Positions 15,982 through 24,131 of a stretch of DNA of 43,358 nt are shown here, piece after piece. Under the pieces are notes generated by a model that saw only the letters and a program-made list of their open reading frames with translations, was not told where the DNA came from and did no database searches. The stretch spans positions 1 through 43,358 of the forward strand of contig CALHAX010000014.1 of NCBI GenBank assembly GCA_937931785.1. Direction: 5' to 3'. Numbering within the stretch: position 1 is the first letter of the stretch; every line of letters begins with the position of its first letter. This DNA comes from an uncultured Hyphomicrobiaceae bacterium (GTDB taxonomy: Bacteria > Pseudomonadota > Alphaproteobacteria > Rhizobiales > CALHAX01). A program made the position numbers and the translations under genes.

Positions 15982-18089
15982 TGGACGGTCTCCTTTGCTG
16001 CGCGCACGATGTCGATGCAGCCGTCTGCGCGATGCGTGGCCACGAAGCCTGTCGGAACGATGATCGTTGTTTCAGATTCAGTCACAGCGGCAGGACCAGT
16101 GACACGATCGCCGTCTGAAAGCTGATCTCGCTCGACAAGTGCTGCATCTGCCAATCCACCGATTGAAGGATCAAATATTCTTCGTGTTCCGGATGTGGAT
16201 GCCGACCTGATGCCTGCTGGTTTCGTGACAGCTTCAGCGGCCGGTACATCCGTGGTGGCGTTGGCGGCCCAGACCGTGATCTCGGTATCGAGCCCGACGA
16301 CCGTGCGGCCAAACAATGCCTCATAGTCTGCTTCGAACAATGCGAGCACCGTTGCGGCATCCGGAGCTTCCGCCTGCTCGGATGTGAGTGCGATAGGGAT
16401 TTCCCATCCTTGTCCGACATAACGCATGTAAATCTTGTACTCGCAGCGTAAATCCGCATGGGCATCGCAACTGCGCACAAATCCCGTCGCTTCGTCGCGT
16501 AATTCTGCAAGGAGTGTTTTCACGGTTATCGCATCGAAGTTTGACATCCGCATGTAGACACTTCGCGTCGCCTCGAAACTGAAAGGTGCCTTCAGAAATC
16601 CAATCGCGGAGCCGACGCCTGCGCCTTGTGGCACGAGCAAACGGTCGATCCCGAGCTTGTCACACAGGCGACCAGCGTGCAGCGGAGCCGCACCGCCGAA
16701 TGCGATCATGGTGTACTCGGTCGGATCTTCGCCATTTTCCACCGCATGAACGCGCGCCGCATTGGCCATGTTTTCATCCACGACCTCCGACACACCGAAT
16801 GCAGCGGTCACCGCATCCATGTCGAGGGCTTCGCCGACATGTGTGTTCAACGCCTGGACCGACGCATCGGCGTGCAGCTTGATCGAGCCCCCTGCAAAGT
16901 TGTCGGGATCGAGCCGACCAAGGGTCAAATCCGCATCAGTGACCGCGGGACGCTCCCCGTCACGGCCATAGCATGCCGGCCCTGGTTCCGATCCGGCACT
17001 CTCCGGCCCGACACGGATCTGACGCATGCTATCGATGTGCGCGAGCGAACCGCCCCCTGCACCAATCTCCACCATGTCGATCACGGGAATGGAAATCGGC
17101 ATCCCCGACCCCTTCTTGAAGCGGTACGTGCGCGCCACTTCGAAAACGCGACTGGTTTTCGGGGCCTGGTTCTTGATGAGGCAGATTTTTGCTGTTGTCC
17201 CCCCCATGTCGAAGCTCAACACCTTGTCGAGGCCATAGCGCGAGGCGATGTGGGCGGCAAAGATTGCGCCGCCTGCCGGCCCGCTCTCGACCAGCCGCAC
17301 CGGGAATTCAGATGCATTTTCGAGTGAAATAATCCCTCCACCGGAGTGCATCAGGAAGATCGGGCAATCTGCCCCCTCCTCCTTCAGGCGATCTGCCAGG
17401 CGCGACAGATAGCTTTTCATCATTGGTTTGACGTACGCGTTGGCCGCCACGGTGTTGAATCGTTCGTACTCGCGCATTTGCGGCGACACTTCCGAACTGA
17501 TCGAGATCGACAACTCCGGAAGGCGAGCAACGAGCGCATCGCGCACCATCTCTTCGTGCGCTGGGTTGAGATAGGAGTGAATCAACCCGACGGCCACGCT
17601 GTGGTAGCCACGTGACGCGATCGTCTCGGCCATGGTGTCGGCTTCATCCCGGCTCAAGGGATGCAGAACCTTGCCATCTGCACCCACGCGTTCATCGACC
17701 ACATAGCGATGATTGCGCGCCAGGAGAGGCGGCGGCAACTGGAGGTTCAGGTCGTATTGTTCGAAGCGGCTCTCCGTGCGCATCTCGATGACATCGCGGA
17801 AGCCCTTCGTGGTTATAAGGGCCGTCTTGGCTCCACGCCGTTCGATCAGTGCATTGGTGGCCAGTGTCGTGCCGTGAATGATCTGGCTAATCGACGACAC
17901 TGCGATGCCCGACGTCGCGCAGACCTGCCGCAAACCATCAAGGATGGCGTCTTCCGGTGCGTTGTATGTGGTCAGAACCTTGGTCGAGAACAGCGCACCG
18001 TCCGGTCCCTGAAGCACCACGTCCGTGAAAGTTCCACCGATATCGACACCGAGTTTGATTTGTTCGTTGCTCACGTTGCTTAGGTCCAT
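15978..18089 (-). CDS. hyuA: Hydantoinase A/oxoprolinase family subunit (HyuA)
   Basis: The 703-residue A subunit carries the ATP-binding parts of the ASKHA fold: phosphate-1 motif DIGGTFTD at residues 16-23, GPAGG at about 270-274, phosphate-2 motif DMGGTTAK at 294-301, and the late GGAAPLHAGRLCDKLGI adenosine-side stretch. It uses ATP to phosphorylate the ring amide for HyuB. The start at 18089 (MDLSNVSNEQ) is preferred to the longer frame from 18143 because the conserved part begins a few residues later. No strong ribosome-binding site is visible. It is the first gene of the leftward eight-gene operon and lies back to back with the LysR gene, 92 bp apart. The operon promoter must lie in or just upstream of that gap. 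Confidence 0.93.
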   Translation of the reverse strand: MDLSNVSNEQIKLGVDIGGTFTDVVLQGPDGALFSTKVLTTYNAPEDAILDGLRQVCATSGIAVSSISQIIHGTTLATNALIERRGAKTALITTKGFRDVIEMRTESRFEQYDLNLQLPPPLLARNHRYVVDERVGADGKVLHPLSRDEADTMAETIASRGYHSVAVGLIHSYLNPAHEEMVRDALVARLPELSISISSEVSPQMREYERFNTVAANAYVKPMMKSYLSRLADRLKEEGADCPIFLMHSGGGIISLENASEFPVRLVESGPAGGAIFAAHIASRYGLDKVLSFDMGGTTAKICLIKNQAPKTSRVFEVARTYRFKKGSGMPISIPVIDMVEIGAGGGSLAHIDSMRQIRVGPESAGSEPGPACYGRDGERPAVTDADLTLGRLDPDNFAGGSIKLHADASVQALNTHVGEALDMDAVTAAFGVSEVVDENMANAARVHAVENGEDPTEYTMIAFGGAAPLHAGRLCDKLGIDRLLVPQGAGVGSAIGFLKAPFSFEATRSVYMRMSNFDAITVKTLLAELRDEATGFVRSCDAHADLRCEYKIYMRYVGQGWEIPIALTSEQAEAPDAATVLALFEADYEALFGRTVVGLDTEITVWAANATTDVPAAEAVTKPAGIRSASTSGTRRIFDPSIGGLADAALVERDQLSDGDRVTGPAAVTESETTIIVPTGFVATHRADGCIDIVRAAKETVQ

Positions 18090-18119
18090 TGCAAAGTTTC
18101 TACGTGACAGTATCCACCG

Positions 18120-18148
18120 TTGACGTGGGGCGACAGCCATCAAATACT
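18120..18148 (+). promoter_or_regulatory. Candidate sigma70 promoter of the LysR gene
   Basis: TTGACG (18120-18125) and AATACT (18143-18148) are separated by 17 bp, matching 5 of 6 and 4 of 6 consensus bases. They lie 34 bp upstream of the LysR start, inside the 92-bp gap shared with hyuA, so regulator binding here could control both directions. No clear T-N11-A dyad stood out by eye. Confidence 0.4.
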
Positions 18149-18181
18149 GCTACCAGCGTTAGATTTCCTCACACGGTTCAT

Positions 18182-19066
18182 ATGCATCTCCCTCCAATGA
18201 ATGCGCTCAAGGCATTCGAAGCCGTATCGCGGCACCTGAGCATGACGGCTGCTGCGAAAGAGTTGCGGGTGAGCCACGGTGCGGTCAGCCAGCAGATGAA
18301 AAATCTGGAGTCCTATCTGGGTTGCGCCTTGCTTGAGCGGACAGGAAATGCGGTCAAGCTCTCATCGCAAGGTACGCAATTTGCCCAGGTGGTCCAGAAA
18401 GCACTTGCGGAGATTGCAAGCGCAACCGCGGCCATGCAGCACGAGGCCGAACGAACACAGTTGCGTGTCTCTGCTCCCCCGACCTTTGCGGTCAAATGGC
18501 TGATCCCCAACCTGCCACGCTTCCACTCGGAGACCGCCAACATCGATGTATCTGTCGACGTCAATTCCAATGTCGTTCGGCTCGGCGCGGGAGGGCCGGA
18601 TGCAGCGATCCGGTTCGGTACCCATCGCGATGAAAATCTCATTTACAGTGAGTTGTATCGCCCCGAGATTCTGATTGTTGCCAGTCCGGACTACCTGACG
18701 CGGCGTGGTTACTTGCGTTCTCTGGACGCCCTGGACCGGCACAACCTGATCCAGTGCATTCCCCCCTCCGGCATTCATACGGAATTGCACCTGCAATGGC
18801 ATAATTTATCTCCCACGGCGCCGCCCGCTTACCTCGAAGTTCCGGAAGAGCATATGGCTCTCTCTGCGGCCATGCAGGGCAAGGGTCTCGTTCTGATGGA
18901 AGATATCTATGTGACGCAAGAGCTTGAGTCGGGACTTCTCGTGAAGGCGCATGATGCCAGTTTTGCAGCCCGCGCCACCTACCGGTTCGTCACGACTGCG
19001 GCTCAGGACAAAGACGTGGCACTGGAAACCTTGTCCGGGTGGTTGTCCGACAGATTGCGTGGCTAG
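18182..19066 (+). CDS. LysR-family transcriptional regulator, GcvA-like
   Basis: The 294-residue protein has the winged helix-turn-helix at about residues 6-65, including NALKAFEAVSRHLSMTAAAKELRVSHGAVSQQMKNLE, which is typical of the GcvA branch. A type 2 periplasmic-binding-protein-like domain follows from about 90 and would sense a small molecule. The start is 18182 or the in-frame ATG at 18197; the longer frame from 18089 would run across the hyuA start and is unlikely. It is divergent from the hyu operon, so it is the natural local regulator, as LysR proteins usually control the neighbouring divergent operon and their own gene. It converges on the MFS gene, with an 18-bp gap and no obvious terminator. 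The inducer is unknown, probably a substrate or intermediate of the operon. Confidence 0.9.
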   Translation: MHLPPMNALKAFEAVSRHLSMTAAAKELRVSHGAVSQQMKNLESYLGCALLERTGNAVKLSSQGTQFAQVVQKALAEIASATAAMQHEAERTQLRVSAPPTFAVKWLIPNLPRFHSETANIDVSVDVNSNVVRLGAGGPDAAIRFGTHRDENLIYSELYRPEILIVASPDYLTRRGYLRSLDALDRHNLIQCIPPSGIHTELHLQWHNLSPTAPPAYLEVPEEHMALSAAMQGKGLVLMEDIYVTQELESGLLVKAHDASFAARATYRFVTTAAQDKDVALETLSGWLSDRLRG

Positions 19067-19084
19067 AACACAGCGATCAAATTG

Positions 19085-20233
19085 CTAGAACTTTCCGGAC
19101 CGGAATAGAACCTGAATACATAACGCTGATAAGCCACTGAGCAGTGCCGCCAGAGTCAGCGCCAAGGTGTAATCAGCGGTTTGGTCGAACATTACGCCTG
19201 CAAGCCACGGAGCAAACAACCCGGCCATGCCCCATGCTGTGAACACCTTGCCATAGACCCTGGTGCTGGATGCAACTCCCACGATTTTGGTAATCACTGC
19301 TGGATAAACCGCGATAATTGCACCGTATGTGAAGCCCACGCATCCCATGCAAACCAAAGCCAACGTCGTTGTGTTCGATAGAGGCAATAGGATCAGTGCA
19401 CTCGCAGACGCCATTGGCAATGCGGTCAGTAACGTCTTTGGCGCCACACGGTCGACGCATAAACCGCCGACGAGGCTTCCACACATGTTGCAGAGCGCAA
19501 CTGTCATTGGTGCAAGCCACAGTCTGTCCGAAAGCCCCATACGCGCTGCAATACCGGTCGCGTGGCCAATGGCCATGAGCCCCGCCGATACCGCGGCACC
19601 GTAGCTGAACCACAGCAAGGCAATCATCCCGGGGGAGGCTATTGTGTCACCACTCTTGCGGGTTGCAACCTTGAATACCGCTTCCGCCCTGGCTATTAGA
19701 ACCGCGCAAAGCGGCGCAACCAGCAGTAAAGCCGCTGCCAATCCCAACATCGCCAAGCGGATGTCGCCCGACGCGAGCCCCCATGCGAACAACGGCGGTG
19801 CAACAGTTGCGCCCAGTGCGTAACAGGCCGTTACAATACCCATCGCGCGGCCTTCGCGCCCTGGATTTGACTGCGCTGCGATCTGCAATCCGAACCCGTA
19901 GCCAAGTCCATTGGCACAACCAAACAGCAGGCTGTACCCTAACCACACGCTGGCAAGTGAGGATGCAAACGCTGCAATTACTGCACCTCCCGCGCCCATC
20001 GTGCAAACAAGGATGATAAATCTTGCTGGAGGCAGGAGCGCGAAAGTACGATGCCCCGTCAGGACGGAAAGTGTCAGGGCAACGAGCGCGAAGGAATATG
20101 TCAGGCTGACCATCGAGCGGGACACATTGAACCGCTGTTCCATGGGCTCAAGGAACACAGAAAAGGCATGTACCGAACCGAGCACGAGACATAACAGCGA
20201 TGCGGAAACCAACACCTTGTTGCCACGTTGCAT
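19085..20233 (-). CDS. MFS transporter (OFA/monocarboxylate-type)
   Basis: The 382-residue protein is a run of about 12 hydrophobic segments. The start, SASLLCLVLGSVHAFSVFLEPMEQRFNVSRSMVSLTYS, matches OFA or monocarboxylate-type porters, with a later GCANGLGYGFGLQ segment and NPGREGRAMGIVTACYALG between membrane helices, as in that family. These carriers move small organic anions such as oxalate, formate or 2-oxo acids across the inner membrane. The VOC gene ends 7 bp before its start, so the two form an operon. It lies next to the LysR gene that faces the hyu operon, so it may supply that pathway with substrate; this is inference from position only. Confidence 0.88.
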   Translation of the reverse strand: MQRGNKVLVSASLLCLVLGSVHAFSVFLEPMEQRFNVSRSMVSLTYSFALVALTLSVLTGHRTFALLPPARFIILVCTMGAGGAVIAAFASSLASVWLGYSLLFGCANGLGYGFGLQIAAQSNPGREGRAMGIVTACYALGATVAPPLFAWGLASGDIRLAMLGLAAALLLVAPLCAVLIARAEAVFKVATRKSGDTIASPGMIALLWFSYGAAVSAGLMAIGHATGIAARMGLSDRLWLAPMTVALCNMCGSLVGGLCVDRVAPKTLLTALPMASASALILLPLSNTTTLALVCMGCVGFTYGAIIAVYPAVITKIVGVASSTRVYGKVFTAWGMAGLFAPWLAGVMFDQTADYTLALTLAALLSGLSALCIQVLFRSGKF

Positions 20234-20240
20234 GATGGGA

Positions 20241-20642
20241 TCAGGCTCCCGACCAGATCAGCTCCAGTCGCAATCCGCCCGGCTCTGCAAACATCATGTG
20301 CTTGCGCGGACCATCACCGACAAGCTCCGGCATGAACTCAATCTCAATCCCGGGCCACGCGGCAATGCGTCTGGAAAGTTCCATCAGTTGAGCCTCGCTT
20401 GCAACCGAGAGCGCGACATGATGCAGACCGATGTTGGCTCGGCGGTCGAAGGACGTGACATGCCCCGAATGATCTACCTGCCACAATGTCAGCCGCATGT
20501 TGCCATCCGTAACCGAATTGCGCGGATAACCTGGATCTCGTGATTTTTCTTCCCATCCCAATACGTCGACGAAGAACGCTGTGGTCTGATCAAGGTTCTT
20601 CACTGTCAAACCCAGATGGTCGAGACCCGTTGTGTGTGCCAT
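20241..20642 (-). CDS. VOC (glyoxalase/bleomycin resistance/dioxygenase) family protein
   Basis: The 133-residue protein contains the two paired beta-alpha-beta-beta-beta units of the vicinal oxygen chelate fold. The likely metal ligands are His9 in GLDHLGLTV, a His in GLHHVALSV and the Glu in LRLELIW. This residue set occurs in glyoxalase I, methylmalonyl-CoA epimerase and extradiol dioxygenases, so the reaction is open. The start at 20642 is chosen because GAGGA lies 7-11 bp upstream. Longer in-frame starts exist at 20648 and 20660. It is followed closely by the MFS gene. A terminator of the ribosomal alpha operon (20670-20693) lies just upstream, so it should have its own promoter or depend on read-through. 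Confidence 0.85.
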   Translation of the reverse strand: MAHTTGLDHLGLTVKNLDQTTAFFVDVLGWEEKSRDPGYPRNSVTDGNMRLTLWQVDHSGHVTSFDRRANIGLHHVALSVASEAQLMELSRRIAAWPGIEIEFMPELVGDGPRKHMMFAEPGGLRLELIWSGA

Positions 20643-20669
20643 TGCCATTCCTCGCTTCACAAACAGAAA

Positions 20670-20693
20670 AGGCGGAGCCCGAAAGCTCCGCCT
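20670..20693 (-). terminator. Rho-independent terminator of the alpha operon
   Basis: Stem AGGCGGAGC (20670-20678) pairs perfectly with GCTCCGCCT (20685-20693) around a 6-nt loop. On the minus strand the hairpin is followed by TTTTCTG. It sits 31 bp after the rplQ stop and separates the ribosomal block from the VOC-MFS pair. Confidence 0.9.
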
Positions 20694-20723
20694 GAAACCC
20701 AGCGACCGTCTTCACAGACAGAC

Positions 20724-21170
20724 TTATGCCGCTGCTTCCGCGGTCTGTGCGTCGACTTCTGCAGCCAATTCCCGCGCATGGCGTTCCTTGTCGTCCTTGC
20801 CCTTGGCATCGACATCTCGGTCGACCAGTTCAATCACCGCCATGGGGGCGCTGTCGCCGTAGCGAAAACCGGCTTTCAGAACGCGCGTGTAACCGCCCGG
20901 CCGATCTGCATAACGTGGTCCGATGACGTCGAAGAGCTTCTTGACGACATCATCGTCCTGGATCTTTGCTGCCGCCTGACGTCGCGAATGCAACGTGTTG
21001 TTTTTGCCAAGCGTGATCACCTTGTCCGCAATGCGGCGCAATTCTTTCGCCTTCGGCAGAGTTGTAACGATCTGCTCATGCCGCAAGAGCGACGCAACCA
21101 TGTTGACGAACATCGCCTTACGGTGGCTCGCCGTGCGGTTCAGTTTTCTGTAGCCGTGACCGTGTCGCAT
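20724..21170 (-). CDS. rplQ: 50S ribosomal protein L17
   Basis: Length is 148 residues. The highly conserved N-terminus [20 protein letters not shown] leads into the L17 core [19 protein letters not shown], which contacts 23S rRNA near the exit tunnel. The C-terminal 30 residues are an Asp/Ala/Glu-rich extension as in other alphaproteobacteria. It is the last gene of the alpha operon, 57 bp after rpoA, and is followed by the terminator at 20670-20693. Confidence 0.97.
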   Translation of the reverse strand: MRHGHGYRKLNRTASHRKAMFVNMVASLLRHEQIVTTLPKAKELRRIADKVITLGKNNTLHSRRQAAAKIQDDDVVKKLFDVIGPRYADRPGGYTRVLKAGFRYGDSAPMAVIELVDRDVDAKGKDDKERHARELAAEVDAQTAEAAA

Positions 21171-21227
21171 TTTTATTCCGTCCTTGACGCAGGGATCAAG
21201 CCGCCGCGTACCTGTTCACAAATGAGC

Positions 21228-22241
21228 CTAGAAGTGGTCTTCGAACCGCTTCGCGAGATCTTCGATGTTGTCTGGCGGCCAGTTTGGCACATCCATACCG
21301 AGGTGCAGCCCCATCGCGGCGAGCACTTCCTTGATCTCGTTGAGCGACTTGCGCCCGAAGTTTGGCGTGCGGAGCATTTCTGCTTCCGTCTTCTGGATGA
21401 GATCACCGATGTAAATGATATTATCGTTCTTCAGGCAGTTGGCCGAACGGACAGACAGTTCCAGTTCGTCGACCTTCTTGAGAAGAGCGGCGTTGAATTC
21501 CAGTTCCGGCTGAGCCTCAACCTGCTGCTCACGTTGCGGCTCTTCGAAGTTGATGAAGATTTGCAACTGATCCTGCAGGATGCGGGCGGCAAGAGCCACA
21601 CTGTCGTCGGCCTTGATGGAGCCGTCTGTCTCAACCGTCATCGTAAGCTTGTCGTAGTCGAGGACAGTACCTTCGCGGGTGTTCTCGACCTTGTAGGAGA
21701 CTTTCTGAACCGGGCTATAGAGGCTGTCGACCGGGATGAGCCCAATCGGCGCATCGTTCGGCCGGTTTTGTTCAGCGGGAACATAGCCCTTGCCGGTGTC
21801 GGCGGTGAATTCCATGCGGATCGATGCGCCTTCATCAAGCGTGCAGATCACGTGATTGGGGTTCAGAACTTCGACTTCAGAGCCGGTTTCGATGTCACCT
21901 GCCGTGGCAACGCCAGGACCTTCCTTGCGCAGCACCATACGTTTGGTGCCCTCCGAGTGTGTTTTCACCGCGATCCCCTTGATGTTGAGGATCATGTTGG
22001 TGACGTCTTCACGCACACCTGGAATGGATGAAAATTCGTGCAGCACACCGTCGATGTGCACGCTCGTGATCGCGCCGCCTTGCAGCGACGAAAGCAGTAC
22101 GCGACGCAGTGCGTTGCCAAGCGTCATGCCGAAGCCGCGCTCGAGCGGTTCTGCGACAACCGTTGCAACGCGGCCAGCGTCACGACCTGCCGTAATTGCC
22201 AGCTTGTTTGGTTTGATCAGGTCTTGCCAGTTCTTCTGCAA
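21228..22241 (-). CDS. rpoA: DNA-directed RNA polymerase subunit alpha (TTG start)
   Basis: The 337-residue alpha subunit assembles the polymerase and, through its C-terminal domain, contacts UP elements and activators. The N-terminal domain shows [23 protein letters not shown] (residues 33-55). The C-terminal domain, from about 255, has [22 protein letters not shown] and the [17 protein letters not shown] helix-hairpin-helix. The start codon is TTG: in-frame codons upstream run back to a TGA with no ATG or GTG between, GAGGA lies 8-12 bp upstream, and the encoded start [12 protein letters not shown] matches the usual family start. The weak start may limit expression relative to the ribosomal genes beside it. 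Confidence 0.97.
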   Translation of the reverse strand: MQKNWQDLIKPNKLAITAGRDAGRVATVVAEPLERGFGMTLGNALRRVLLSSLQGGAITSVHIDGVLHEFSSIPGVREDVTNMILNIKGIAVKTHSEGTKRMVLRKEGPGVATAGDIETGSEVEVLNPNHVICTLDEGASIRMEFTADTGKGYVPAEQNRPNDAPIGLIPVDSLYSPVQKVSYKVENTREGTVLDYDKLTMTVETDGSIKADDSVALAARILQDQLQIFINFEEPQREQQVEAQPELEFNAALLKKVDELELSVRSANCLKNDNIIYIGDLIQKTEAEMLRTPNFGRKSLNEIKEVLAAMGLHLGMDVPNWPPDNIEDLAKRFEDHF

Positions 22242-22381
22242 AACGTGTCCTCACTTGTTATCCTGTGACGAAATTCGGTGGGCGCCAATTTCGTCGTCTT
22301 GCGGGATGGCGGCTCGACGAATGCCAACCGGAGCCACCGGATGTTTTTCTCCCGACCGTCAGGTCGCGAGCATGCTATGTG

Positions 22382-22771
22382 TCAGACCCGACGTTTCTTG
22401 CGTGGGCGGCAACCGTTGTGCGCGATTGGCGAGACGTCCTGGATCGATGTGATGGTGAAGCCGGCGGCCTGCAATGCGCGCAGGGCAGACTCACGCCCCG
22501 AACCCGGGCCTTTGACCAGAACTTCAAGTGTCTGCATGCCGTGCTCTGCGGCTTTCTTGCCTGCATCCTCGGCTGCAACCTGGGCGGCGTATGGTGTCGA
22601 TTTACGTGAGCCCTTGAACCCCATCGTGCCGGCAGAAGACCACGAAATGGCGTTGCCCTGCGCATCGGCTATGGTGATCATGGTGTTGTTGAACGTCGCG
22701 TTGACGTGCGCCACACCGGAGCTGATATTCTTTTTTACGCGCTTTTTGACGCGCTGGCGATCTTTGGCCAT
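22382..22771 (-). CDS. rpsK: 30S ribosomal protein S11
   Basis: Length is 129 residues. Conserved features are [21 protein letters not shown] near the N-terminus, the [14 protein letters not shown] loop that enters the platform of the 30S subunit, and the C-terminal tail [12 protein letters not shown]. It lies between rpsM and rpoA, as in most bacteria, with 140 bp before rpoA. Confidence 0.97.
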   Translation of the reverse strand: MAKDRQRVKKRVKKNISSGVAHVNATFNNTMITIADAQGNAISWSSAGTMGFKGSRKSTPYAAQVAAEDAGKKAAEHGMQTLEVLVKGPGSGRESALRALQAAGFTITSIQDVSPIAHNGCRPRKKRRV

Positions 22772-22885
22772 TTTTTCTCTCTTTTGTCTCGGCTGCCGGT
22801 GAGTGCTCTCAACCGACCCCTACGGAGGTGGTCATCTCAACCGCAATTCTCACAGCCCGAAGACCATGTTGCGGTTGTCGTCGCG

Positions 22886-23254
22886 TTACTTCTTCTTGCC
22901 GGCGATGGCTTTTGCCGGGCCTTTGCGTGTGCGTGCATTCGTGTGCGTGCGCTGACCGCGAACGGGCAGGCCACGACGGTGACGCAGTCCACGGTAACAA
23001 CCAAGATCCATGAGGCGCTTGATGTTCATTGCCACTTCGCGGCGCAGGTCGCCTTCAACCTGGTAGTCGCGGTCGATGAGTTCACGCACCTGAATGACTT
23101 CAGCTTCGCTCAACTCGTTGACCCGACGTTCGTCAGGAATATTCGCCTGCTTGCAGATATCGCGTGCAAACTGACGGCCAATGCCGTGAATATAGGTCAG
23201 CGCAATCACGACACGCTTGTTCGTTGGAATATTGACGCCTGCAATGCGGGCCAT
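22886..23254 (-). CDS. rpsM: 30S ribosomal protein S13
   Basis: Length is 122 residues from the start at 23254. The head protein shows [15 protein letters not shown] at the start, ALTYIHGIG, the [16 protein letters not shown] loop that contacts tRNA in the P site, and a basic tail ending GKKK. The frame stays open upstream to 23368, but the family start is clearly at MARIAG. It is the first gene of the alpha operon; a 175-bp gap separates it from adk, enough for a promoter. The gene usually found just before it in other bacteria (rpmJ) is absent here. Confidence 0.97.
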   Translation of the reverse strand: MARIAGVNIPTNKRVVIALTYIHGIGRQFARDICKQANIPDERRVNELSEAEVIQVRELIDRDYQVEGDLRREVAMNIKRLMDLGCYRGLRHRRGLPVRGQRTHTNARTRKGPAKAIAGKKK

Positions 23255-23429
23255 GTGTCTCTCCTCGGGCGGTTTCGACCGCCATTCCTTCGGTTGGCCT
23301 CCCCGTTCGAGCGAACGTTGAGCCAACACGCAAAAGACCGGATTTGGACCCCGTTTGTGGTCCGGCACCGATCTCCAGATCTCTATTCATTGAGATTACG
23401 GGCAGTCTTAGTGCGACTGCGCAATCCCG

Positions 23430-24131
23430 TCAACCAAAGATGGAACCCAAAAGCCCCCTGGACTGGCTTTTGGCGGAGCCATCGACCTGATCCAATACGT
23501 TCGAAATCGATTTCGTCACTTCATCGATCGTGCCCATACCATCAACCGTTACAAGTTTGCCCTTCGCAAAGTAGTAGCCGATCAAAGGCGATGTCTTCTT
23601 GTAGTAGGCCATCAAACGCGTTGTTACCGTATTCGCATTGTCATCGGCACGACGTTGAAAGTCGCTTACACCGCACACGTCGCAGACCCCTTCAACCGCC
23701 GGCGTCTTGAACCGGTCATGATACCCTTCGCCGCAATTGGCGCATGTAAAACGTCCGACAATGCGAGCGACCATTTCAACATCGTCGACACGCATTTCAA
23801 CCACGGCGTCCAGCGACTTGTTCTTCTCGTCGAGCATGACGTCCAGTGCGGCGGCTTGCTCGAGTGTGCGCGGGAAACCGTCCAGCGCGAAGCCTTTGGC
23901 ACAGTCCGGCTGATCGATCCGTCTTGATATGATGTCCACAACCACGGCGTCCGACACCAGTTCGCCCTTGTCCATCAAAGCCTTTGCATCGATACCGATC
24001 TGGCTGCCAGACTCTGCTGACTGGCGCAACATGTCCCCCGTGGAGAGTTGCACCATGTCACGTTCGCTCGTCAAACGCTTGGCCTGTGTGCCTTTACCGG
24101 CGCCCGGTGCCCCGAGCAAAATGATGTTCAT
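23430..24131 (-). CDS. adk: Adenylate kinase with zinc-type LID
   Basis: The enzyme interconverts ATP, ADP and AMP in the cytosol. The 233-residue protein has the P-loop GAPGAGKGT at residues 7-15, the AMP-binding helix STGDMLR (30-36), the DGFPRT motif (84-89) and a long LID with four zinc cysteines, Cys130, Cys133, Cys150 and Cys153 (CANC, CDVC). The frame runs upstream to 24329, but the start at 24131 fits the family and overlaps the secY stop as ATGA, so translation is coupled. The last 20 or so residues (SAKSQSRGLLGSIFG) are beyond the usual family end. adk after secY is the standard alphaproteobacterial order. Confidence 0.97.
   Translation of the reverse strand: MNIILLGAPGAGKGTQAKRLTSERDMVQLSTGDMLRQSAESGSQIGIDAKALMDKGELVSDAVVVDIISRRIDQPDCAKGFALDGFPRTLEQAAALDVMLDEKNKSLDAVVEMRVDDVEMVARIVGRFTCANCGEGYHDRFKTPAVEGVCDVCGVSDFQRRADDNANTVTTRLMAYYKKTSPLIGYYFAKGKLVTVDGMGTIDEVTKSISNVLDQVDGSAKSQSRGLLGSIFG

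Noticed and set aside
20616-22031. 471-codon plus-strand open frame opposite rplQ and rpoA
   Set aside because: It is antisense to two certain genes; long frames of this kind arise from their codon bias. No family resemblance.
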